This document shows, piece after piece, positions 34,238-41,107 of a stretch of DNA of 55,009 nt. The position numbers and the translations under genes are program-made. Origin of the DNA: an uncultured Myxococcales bacterium. Lineage in GTDB: Bacteria; Myxococcota_A; Bradymonadia; UBA4248. Below the pieces are notes generated by a model. The model searched no databases and was not told the DNA's origin. It worked only from the letters and a program-made list of their open reading frames with translations. Position 1 is the stretch's first letter; each line of letters starts with the position of its first letter. The stretch spans positions 1-55,009 of the forward strand of contig CAMCLY010000003.1 in NCBI GenBank assembly GCA_945875805.1, given 5' to 3'.

Positions 34238-35446
34238 TCACTTACGGGAGTTGTCCGTTTCGGCGGGCGGCATGCGCGAATCGACCGAAAACGGGATGTG
34301 CTCGGGGGACTCGATGCGCGCACGCCGCGTGATGCTCCTGACGTTGCGTCCCTCGGGATGACGCAGCCATGCGCAAAACACCTCCGCCGGCTGCACGCTG
34401 TACCGATAATCGTTGTTGGATGGATATGACGCGCTCGTGCGCATGATGAGGCCTTTTTCGTCATAGGGAAGCCCCGTCATGTTCTGTTTGAACTTCTCGG
34501 TGTACCCCCAATACTGCTCGGCATTGGAGAGATAGAGCGTCGTCACACGCGCGTCGAGCGCACGCAGGGCGTCCGCCATCGACTTGAACGCCGTATCCCC
34601 AAGGAGATTGGCCTGATACGTGCGCATCCGCCCCGACGCAATGAGCGTCTTGATAAACCGGTAGGTCTCGGGATCATTCATCATGGTGGGTTTGTCCATG
34701 CGTTTGAGCATCCCAAGCGCAAGCACCATGCGGTGCCGGGCATCGCGATACGTCTCCCAAGTCTGATCGTCGTCGAGACCAGCCGCACGCCCCGCGTCAC
34801 TCCTGAACAGCGCCCGCATGGCCTCGCGATCGCCCACGTTTTTGAGCACACAGGACGCGTCCTCGCACTGCGAAATGAGAAACATGTAGATCCGGTGCAC
34901 GACGACGATGACAGGGTCATAGTCGATCAAAAACGCCAGCGTCGGTTTTTGCCATCCCGCATAGACATACCCCTGATCGGTCCCCACTCCGATGTATGTG
35001 CCCCCGAGATTGGCAATCGTGTCATAAAACATCTCGGGATGTTTTTCGTCACTTCGATAGAAGTGCTGGCCTTCATTTTCGGGCCGCACCGCGTTCAAGA
35101 CTTCGGGGGGCAAATCCGATTCGATGTCGTCAAGAATTTTTTGCTGTCGCGACGACAACGCGTCCCACGAACGAATATCAGGTTCCTGGATCGCCACTTC
35201 CGGTGCGGGTGCCACTTCCGGCGCAGGTGCCACTTCCGGCGCGGGTGCCACTTCCGGCGCAGGGGCCACTTCTGGCGCGGGTGCCACTTCCGGCGCAGGG
35301 GCCACTTCCGGCGCGGGTGCCACTTCCGGCGCGGGTGCCACTTCCGGCGCGGGCGCGGCTTCCTGTGTCCGACCGCACGCGCCCATGTTGATGCCCATTA
35401 TCCACGCCAAGATCCCACATACCATCCCAGACTTACGCCACCCCAT
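34238..35446 (-). CDS. Lipoprotein with (APAPEV)9 linker and conserved LIC_10091-like domain
   Basis: A 402-aa protein starting at ATG 35446 (GGAGG upstream). The hydrophobic N-terminus ends NMGAC (Cys24), probably lipidated. Nine perfect hexapeptides APAPEV form a stiff spacer (about residues 30-84). The remaining 310 residues form a domain that begins ALSSRQQKILDDIESDLPP. It contains GTYIGVGTDQGYVYAGWQKP and FLIDYDPVIVVVHRIY, a pattern I associate with LIC_10091-like proteins found in spirochaetes and myxobacteria and having no established function. The downstream peptidase gene has its SD inside this stop. Likely role: an envelope protein acting with the peptidase. The family assignment is from memory of motif style, so moderate confidence. 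Confidence 0.6.
   Translation of the reverse strand: MGWRKSGMVCGILAWIMGINMGACGRTQEAAPAPEVAPAPEVAPAPEVAPAPEVAPAPEVAPAPEVAPAPEVAPAPEVAPAPEVAIQEPDIRSWDALSSRQQKILDDIESDLPPEVLNAVRPENEGQHFYRSDEKHPEMFYDTIANLGGTYIGVGTDQGYVYAGWQKPTLAFLIDYDPVIVVVHRIYMFLISQCEDASCVLKNVGDREAMRALFRSDAGRAAGLDDDQTWETYRDARHRMVLALGMLKRMDKPTMMNDPETYRFIKTLIASGRMRTYQANLLGDTAFKSMADALRALDARVTTLYLSNAEQYWGYTEKFKQNMTGLPYDEKGLIMRTSASYPSNNDYRYSVQPAEVFCAWLRHPEGRNVRSITRRARIESPEHIPFSVDSRMPPAETDNSRK
35193..35357 (-). repeat. Nine tandem 18-bp repeats encoding APAPEV
   Basis: Unit GCCACTTCCGGCGCGGGT on the plus strand, period 18, with only one- or two-base differences between copies. In frame, so copy-number change would alter linker length only. 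Confidence 0.9.
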
Positions 35447-35664
35447 CCGTACGTACCTCCCTCTTCTGCATATTTGGACAAACGATCGGCAACCATTGAT
35501 AAAAAAAGCCACAAACTTCAGATGCACCGGCACACAATTGGGCCCATGTTCCAAACCAAGCCCTAGTAAAACCGCCGTTCACACCCACATGTATCGGAAT
35601 CTGTCTATCACATAACACGGCATGAAACAAAACACCAGGTTATGACCATATCCCGACACTAAAA

Positions 35665-35739
35665 AAGCCGCGTATCGCCCGTGAGGGCGATAGCGGCTTG
35701 AAGCGGCCGTATGGGGGCGTTCCGCGCCCCATAGGCCGC
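35665..35739 (+). repeat. Doublet of bulged-G hairpins (locus J)
   Basis: J1 (35665-35699): AAGCCGC-G-TATCGCCC-GTGA-GGGCGATA-GCGGCTT. J2 (35703-35739): GCGGCC-G-TATGGGGCG-like arm pairing with CGCCCCATA-GGCCGC. They lie just past the stop of the 494-aa lipoprotein gene. The rest of the 35447-35757 gap is AT-rich with no gene seen. Confidence 0.85.
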
Positions 35740-35757
35740 GCCCAAAATCCAGCGACA

Positions 35758-37242
35758 CTAGGTCTTGGGCAGAAGTTCGTTGAACTCGTTGGTCATGTTT
35801 TCAAAATACGTGAGGTTGTCGGGATGGAAGCAAGCCTTGACCTTGGGAAGATCGGCCGAAGTCTGGCCCTCGCCGGGGATGCCGTTGGGGATTTCGATGC
35901 ACTTGTAACCGTCGGCCGTGCGGCAGTCGGCATCGGTCGAGCAGGCGCGCAGGCACATGTCAAACCCGACGTTGAACGTGCCGAGCATGTCGACGGCTTT
36001 GTTGGGGATGTCGTAGCGCAGGAAGGTGCCGCCGGTGGGGCAAGTGGTGTCGGCTTTGACCTGGCTGTGATCGCCCGTGTTGATTTTGCTGACCAGACCG
36101 CCTTCGGCGAAGGCATTCTTGATGATGGCGCCCGCCATGTCTGCATCCGTGAACGTACCGTTGATGTCGATCGTCGCGGCGAGGCAGTAGCCGTTGGTCG
36201 AAGTGAATTTGATGCCGCCTTTGAGGAGATCGGAGATTTTGTTGAGGAATTTTTCCAAATCGAGGCCCGGCGCAAACATGTTGATGGCGACCTTGACGAG
36301 GGGGAGCGCGCTATTGATGCCATTGCCTTTGAGGAAGCCGTCATAAAGGGCTTCGGGGAAGACGATGGTGGAATCGCGGAAACAACCGACGGTCATGCCG
36401 GCGGGCGCTTCGAGGCCTTCGCACCCCTTGATGGACTTGGAGAAGATGTTGGGGGCCGTGATGGTGGCGTCGTCAGGGATGGCGTTGAAATCGTCGATGA
36501 TCGGGTCGATGATTCCGTTGATCATGGTACTCATGGCCGGAACAAGTTCCCCCACAATAGTCTTGACGGAATCGAGCGTCACCGCCCCTTTGAGTTCCTT
36601 GCCGGTGATGGTGATTTCACAGTCGGCGCCTTCGCACGAACACGGACGGCCCAGGATGATATTTTCCTCGGCGGGCTTGTCCTGGCAGACGTGGTTGACG
36701 AGGATCTGGTTGTCCGAGCACGTGGGGTCGGGGGTGCAGGAACCTTCTTTACAATAGGAGTCGGCGGCGCAGGTCTTCGTCGCGATTTTGCCGCTTTCGC
36801 ACACGGTGTAGGCGCGTTCGTTTTCCGAGGAACACGCAGGCTTGTAGTCGCCGTCGACGCATTCGGGGACGTCGTCGACGCATTTTTTCTGTTTGCTGTC
36901 GCAAATCTGGTTGGCACCGCACTTGGTGATGTCCACTTTGCCCGTCTGCAGGTTGCACGTTTTGAGCTCGGTGTCGCTCTGGCAACCGTTGTCGGCGGTG
37001 GTGCACGTCGTGGTGTCGCCCTTGACGATACAGGCTTTGGTGGCCGAATCGCATGTCAGATTGGCATCGGCGCAATTGGTCTCCTGAGCCTTACCGTCGA
37101 CGCAGGTGATGAGCGTATCGCCTTTACATCCTGGCGTACACGTCGTCTCGCCGCTGTCCGCCGCATCGTCGTCGCACGCCACAAACGCCATCGAAAGTGC
37201 AGAAATGGCCGAAAGAGCCAAAAGTTTTCTCGAAAAAATCAT
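35758..37242 (-). CDS. Cysteine-rich lipoprotein, paralogue 1
   Basis: A 494-aa predicted lipoprotein (MIFSRKLLALSAISALSMAF then VAC, Cys23) with GGAGG six bases before the ATG. Residues 30-190 are a chain of small disulphide-rich repeats (CVDGKAQETNC, CDSATKAC, CDSKQKKC, CESGKIATKTC). The second half (from about 195) starts GRPCSCEGADC and contains an alpha-rich domain plus a final Cys knot (MCLRACSTDADCRTADGYKC). The stretch GRPCSCEGADC...GMTVGC and the terminal Cys pattern recur in the next gene upstream, so the two are paralogues. Surface exposed; function unknown. Confidence 0.75.
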   Translation of the reverse strand: MIFSRKLLALSAISALSMAFVACDDDAADSGETTCTPGCKGDTLITCVDGKAQETNCADANLTCDSATKACIVKGDTTTCTTADNGCQSDTELKTCNLQTGKVDITKCGANQICDSKQKKCVDDVPECVDGDYKPACSSENERAYTVCESGKIATKTCAADSYCKEGSCTPDPTCSDNQILVNHVCQDKPAEENIILGRPCSCEGADCEITITGKELKGAVTLDSVKTIVGELVPAMSTMINGIIDPIIDDFNAIPDDATITAPNIFSKSIKGCEGLEAPAGMTVGCFRDSTIVFPEALYDGFLKGNGINSALPLVKVAINMFAPGLDLEKFLNKISDLLKGGIKFTSTNGYCLAATIDINGTFTDADMAGAIIKNAFAEGGLVSKINTGDHSQVKADTTCPTGGTFLRYDIPNKAVDMLGTFNVGFDMCLRACSTDADCRTADGYKCIEIPNGIPGEGQTSADLPKVKACFHPDNLTYFENMTNEFNELLPKT

Positions 37243-37355
37243 TTAAACCTCCAAAAAATTCACACAAACGGAGCCACATCCGGCGCCGTCCGACAAACAT
37301 ACAAAGCAAACGGCCACAAACGTGTCCGTTTCACATCCGGCGTCTAAAACGGCGT

Positions 37356-37970
37356 CTAAAACGGCGTCGCCGTATAATCCTTCATAAATTTGAAGTTTTC
37401 TTCATTATAGCAGAATCGCGCGTTTCCTTTTGTGATGCACGTCATCTCGCCGTCGCCGTTGCAGTCGGAATCTGAAGTGCATGAACGGGCGCACGTCTTG
37501 TTCAGGACGACAGCCTGTTGTCCGACGATTTCATAATCAAACGTCGATTCGAGCAGGGTGGATCCCTTTGGACATGCGGTGAGGGCGTCGGCGTCTCCAT
37601 AGGTCGCCATCTGGGCAAACCTCTCGTTTTCCATCTGCGTCTTGACGGCGGAATAGGTGCAGTATCCCTTGGGTGCCCAGACGGGAGGGGCCATGATCGC
37701 CGCATCCCCGGCGATCGTGCGCAGACACGCAACGACGCCCCCAGTCATGCCCGTCGTGTCGACGTTTTCACAGCCGACAATCTGACCACTGACTGTACTG
37801 TCATTTACGGGAACCGGAAGGGGAATCCCCATCACAGCGCATCCATCCCCCTCGCACGTACACGGAGCCCCGAGACCATGATCGTTGGTATATCCGTCGT
37901 CCGAACATCCCACCGCACAGATGCCCAGAGACAACCCGAGCATCGCCCATACAAAACCGTTCAAGCGCAT
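37356..37970 (-). CDS. Cysteine-rich lipoprotein, paralogue 2 (short form)
   Basis: A 204-aa predicted lipoprotein (MRLNGFVWAMLGLSLGIC then AVGC, Cys22), starting at ATG 37970 with GAGG upstream. It lacks the N-terminal repeat chain of the downstream neighbour but keeps its second half in compressed form: GAPCTCEGDGCAVMGIPLP, QIVGCENVDTTGMTGGVVAC and the end CARSCTSDSDCNGDGEMTC. With 113 bp between them, the two genes may be co-transcribed and probably arose by duplication and loss or gain of the repeat chain. Function unknown. Confidence 0.73.
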   Translation of the reverse strand: MRLNGFVWAMLGLSLGICAVGCSDDGYTNDHGLGAPCTCEGDGCAVMGIPLPVPVNDSTVSGQIVGCENVDTTGMTGGVVACLRTIAGDAAIMAPPVWAPKGYCTYSAVKTQMENERFAQMATYGDADALTACPKGSTLLESTFDYEIVGQQAVVLNKTCARSCTSDSDCNGDGEMTCITKGNARFCYNEENFKFMKDYTATPF

Positions 37971-38162
37971 ATCCAAACCTCTGCGTTCGCGCATATTCGC
38001 GCGTTTTTATTTATCACACGTCATGTCCAGGGCTTCGTCCGTCCATTTTTTCTGCCAGACGCACAACGAAAACCAAAAACTCGTCGTTCAACGCCTTCCA
38101 CGTCGTTTTCTTCAAAATCGGCATGCAACTTTTTAACGTTTTTTGTTTTGCGGATGGCCTGT

Positions 38163-38702
38163 TTAAAACTCGCCAGAAATCCAGCTCACCGTGAGTCCGG
38201 CGAGCATCATGTCATGGTCTGTAAACACCAGGCGGTAACAAAAAAACACGCCGATTCCGACGTGGCGAATCCCGCGGTACTGCACCTGGATGTCAAAATC
38301 GATCCCCATCCCGTGCCCCCCGCGATGCCACGAGAACCGATCGTCTTCCGAAAAAATCGACGAAATGTGCACCCCCGCCCTTGGCACCCATTGCAGGATG
38401 TCGAGCGCATACATCACGCCCGCGCGCACACTGTAGATGCCGAGCGCATGACCTCCGTCGTCGCCATGATGCGCCCCATACGCGCCCGCGCCCACCCCGA
38501 TGTCAAGCCCGTCGAGCACCGAATAACGCGCAAAAAGTTCCGCCCCGCCGCCATAAATGTCCCGCGACGGCATGATCACCGCCCCAGGCGACATGCCCAC
38601 TTCCCAATCCCCCTCAAGCGCCACGGCATCTTTTGCGCCAGTCCATGCTGAACACAAAACGAACATCAAAAAAATCACGATATTTGCAATGCTATTATTC
38701 AT
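38163..38702 (-). CDS. Probable small outer-membrane beta-barrel protein
   Basis: A 179-aa protein with a hydrophobic signal (MNNSIANIVIFLMFVLCSAW) at ATG 38702; the in-frame extension upstream runs through an intergenic repeat and is rejected. The mature part has regularly spaced amphipathic strands and glycine-rich turns (FARYSVLDGLDIGVGAGAYG, YSVRAGVMYALDIL, GIDFDIQVQYRGI, MLAGLTVSWISGEF) ending in Phe. A small barrel is inferred, similar in build to the protein at 31280 but without clear sequence likeness. Confidence 0.62.
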   Translation of the reverse strand: MNNSIANIVIFLMFVLCSAWTGAKDAVALEGDWEVGMSPGAVIMPSRDIYGGGAELFARYSVLDGLDIGVGAGAYGAHHGDDGGHALGIYSVRAGVMYALDILQWVPRAGVHISSIFSEDDRFSWHRGGHGMGIDFDIQVQYRGIRHVGIGVFFCYRLVFTDHDMMLAGLTVSWISGEF

Positions 38703-38759
38703 ACTTTTACCATTTTTGATTGATGGATTTTCCCATGTCGCCACCTGCCCCAATACACA

Positions 38760-38980
38760 TCCTTTCCCTCCACAAAGCCAAACACAAATCCCTCCACAAA
38801 GCCAAACACAAAAAGGCTTCACTTCCAAAACGCCCCAAGCCGATCACCCTCATGAATTGCGAAAGGGCCGCGCGGCATCGCCGCACGGCCCTTTCGCAAT
38901 TCGGGGGGCGTGGGGGGACTGGTCCCCCCACAAAAAAAAACTCGCCGCCAGGCGTGGGGGGACTGGTCCCCCCACAAAAA
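38760..38980 (-). repeat. Long structured intergenic element with duplicated G-tract hairpin
   Basis: Read on the minus strand: T run; two G-tract hairpins (38955-38974 and 38911-38930, each TGGGGGGAC/GTCCCCCCA); a 49-nt palindrome (38854-38902) pairing GAATTGCGAAAGGGCC with its complement; the tail CGGCTTGGGGCGTTTTGGAA; then two copies of a CTTTGTGGAGGGA-containing unit. Compared with copy 1 near 105, the outer stem has T-A changed to A-T on both arms. It occupies most of the gap between divergent genes. Confidence 0.82.
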
Positions 38981-39004
38981 AAATAAAAAAATCCTGCAAT
39001 AGGA

Positions 39005-39042
39005 TATACTGCCCGCCGTCTTTTGACCCTCATGACAAGGAG
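39005..39042 (+). promoter_or_regulatory. Likely -10 element and SD for the PqqD-like/MidA-like gene
   Basis: TATACT at 39005-39010 lies behind an A-rich tract with no clear -35 box. AAGGAG at 39037-39042 lies five bases before ATG 39048 and fixes that start. Confidence 0.45.
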
Positions 39043-39047
39043 TACCC

Positions 39048-40916
39048 ATGTCCGAAAGCGAGCAGATCCAACCCCAGGAGCAGACGCCTCTTTATGAAGG
39101 GACGATTTTTTTGTCTCCAAACATCGACTATTTCCAGAACGGCGATGATTTTTTTGTCTACCACAATCTCTACGGCTACATCTTGAAGATGAGCGAGGAT
39201 CTCGTGGATTTTCTGGAATTTTTTCACGAAGGCCCCAGGACGGCGCAGGAGATGACCGACCAATTTGGCAGCGTGTTTGACCGCGACACGCTCAACGAAT
39301 TTTTGTCGATTTTCCGCACGCTGGCGTGTCTCCTTCCAGACAATGAATACGAGCCCAAAAAGACACACGACATGTACCCCACACAAGCGCGCTGGATTAC
39401 GGTCGATCAGACCGATCCCAAGGCGGTTGTGATTTACGCCTTTGACGTTCAGGCACAGAATCAGATTTTCAAGATTCGCCTTGACGCCTGGGAATCCCGT
39501 CTCTGGGGTTATCTCAACGGCACCAAATCCGTCGGCGAAATTGCCGAATGTCTGGCCGAAGAAGACGGGCTTCTGGCCTCCGATGTCGAGTTGCGCATTG
39601 CCGCCGCCCTGGCCCAGTGGACGCACTGTTCCATTCAGGCCGTCAAGCTTTCGGCCGAGCCCTGTGGCAACTTCAAGGGGCGTCGATTTGGCGTTCCCCC
39701 CTATCTGATTTCGACCATGCCCTACGAAAAAGTCACGGCCCAGGTGCGCACGCGCGTCGACGAGGAGGGCAACATCCTCGAAGCCTGGCAGGAACCCGAA
39801 CGTTGTCTTCCCAAGGGACTCGAAACACTCCCCATCGACGATGAAACCCTCCGCCTCGACCGTCAGTGTGCCCGTCTCAGTTCGCTGCTCGCCCAGCCCC
39901 ACGCCGTCCTCGGCGGCCGATCCTACGGCAAGGCCGTCTATGACGTCATCGCGCGCGATTTCCCCATCGGCGGTGAAACATGCGAGGTGCTCGAAGTCGG
40001 CGGCGGCAACGGGGATACCGCCCGCGCATTCGTCCTTGAGTGCCGTCAACACGTCCCCGACACGCGCCTCTCCTACACCATTTTCTGTCCCGATCCCGTC
40101 CAGGCCGATGGCCTGCGGACCGCCCTGTCCGACCTCTCCGAAATTCGCATTCTCGACGGCGACATCGAGAAAATCGCCGATTTGGCCCAGCTTCCCGACG
40201 GCAAAAAATACGACCTCATCTACAGCGACGAATTTCTGGCCGATCTCCCCTCCGTCAACGTCCGAAAAATGTCCCTCGACGGCGGCGATGAAGAAGACGA
40301 AGAAGAGGACGCGGAAGAGCGCCCCGACGGCGTCCCCAAATCCGCCCATGCCGACGCCAGCCGCCTCACGTTTATCGGCGAAGGCGACGCCGTCAACCTC
40401 ATCATTCGTTATAAACTCAACCTCTGCGACGCCCCCGAAGATTTCATCCTCAATTCGGGCTCCCTGCGCCTCCTTGGCAATCTGAACAAACTGGCCGGAT
40501 TTAACACTCAAATGTTCATTATCGAGTTCGGCGAGGACGTCAAGTACCCCGTGAGAACGTTTGAGGACGGGCGCGAGGCGTGGTCCCAACATTTCGGTAT
40601 TCTCAAGCAGGCCGCGCAGAAACTCGGATTTCAGGCCCGGTCGTCCTACTGGATGGAAGCCCTCGACATCGACCGCAACCTGTCGATGTTTGCGACGACC
40701 CGTTCCCAGTTCAAGGCCATCCGCTGCCTGCTCGCCGATCACGGCGTCCGTCTCGAACGCCGCCCCTACAGCCAGGCCGAGTTTGAAGCCCTCCTGGCCC
40801 AGGCCGGACTCACCCATGTCGACGAAATCAACTACGAGCATGCCGAAGAGCGCATTTCGGGCCTCGTCTCCCATGCCTACAAAATGCTCCACATTTTCAA
40901 GGAGTTGGAGTTCTAG
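39048..40916 (+). CDS. Tandem PqqD-like segments fused to a MidA-like methyltransferase domain
   Basis: A 622-aa cytoplasmic protein. Residues 1-200 contain two winged-helix segments of PqqD-like pattern (ILKMSEDLVDFLEFFHEGP and WESRLWGYLNGTKSVGEIAE), a fold that often binds substrate peptides. Residues about 290-620 look like a class I SAM methyltransferase related to MidA/NDUFAF7: VLEVGGGNGDTARAFV is the SAM loop and YSDEFLADLPSV matches the MidA NEFxDALP motif. An acidic insertion (EEDEEEDAEE) interrupts the domain. MidA relatives methylate an arginine of a respiratory-complex subunit; here the tandem PqqD-like front end suggests a different protein or peptide substrate. The gene stands alone, with an SD-supported start, upstream of the vWA/tubulin-like system. 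Confidence 0.65.
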   Translation: MSESEQIQPQEQTPLYEGTIFLSPNIDYFQNGDDFFVYHNLYGYILKMSEDLVDFLEFFHEGPRTAQEMTDQFGSVFDRDTLNEFLSIFRTLACLLPDNEYEPKKTHDMYPTQARWITVDQTDPKAVVIYAFDVQAQNQIFKIRLDAWESRLWGYLNGTKSVGEIAECLAEEDGLLASDVELRIAAALAQWTHCSIQAVKLSAEPCGNFKGRRFGVPPYLISTMPYEKVTAQVRTRVDEEGNILEAWQEPERCLPKGLETLPIDDETLRLDRQCARLSSLLAQPHAVLGGRSYGKAVYDVIARDFPIGGETCEVLEVGGGNGDTARAFVLECRQHVPDTRLSYTIFCPDPVQADGLRTALSDLSEIRILDGDIEKIADLAQLPDGKKYDLIYSDEFLADLPSVNVRKMSLDGGDEEDEEEDAEERPDGVPKSAHADASRLTFIGEGDAVNLIIRYKLNLCDAPEDFILNSGSLRLLGNLNKLAGFNTQMFIIEFGEDVKYPVRTFEDGREAWSQHFGILKQAAQKLGFQARSSYWMEALDIDRNLSMFATTRSQFKAIRCLLADHGVRLERRPYSQAEFEALLAQAGLTHVDEINYEHAEERISGLVSHAYKMLHIFKELEF

Positions 40917-40984
40917 CCGGGGAATGTAAAAAATCGTTTACATGAACTAACGAGAACTATATTACTGGCTATATCTTTTTGCAG

Positions 40985-41055
40985 GCCGCCCTATCGCCCT
41001 GTCGAGCGATACGGGCGGCTCCGTCCGCTATCGGCCGAAGCCGATACGCGTCCGG
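40985..41055. repeat. Doublet of bulged-G hairpins (locus K)
   Basis: K1 (40985-41019) and K2 (41023-41055). In reverse orientation they read GCCGCCC-G-TATCGC...GCGATA-GGGCGGC and GGACGC-G-TATCGGC-TTCG-GCCGATA-GCGGAC. They lie between the methyltransferase-like gene and the vWA gene. Confidence 0.85.
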
Positions 41056-41107
41056 AAACCCTCTTGCGGGGTCACGCACGACGCCCCGCTCAGACAGGAA
41101 ATGTTCC

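Noticed and set aside
32986-35446. Lasso-peptide biosynthetic cluster
   Set aside because: Only the McjB-like domain is present; no asparagine-synthetase-like cyclase, precursor-like small ORF or ABC exporter was found nearby.
39030-40892. 620-aa open frame on the minus strand
   Set aside because: Antisense to the PqqD-like/MidA-like gene, which has an SD-supported start and recognisable motifs; the reverse frame is Gly/Asp/Glu-rich without domains.
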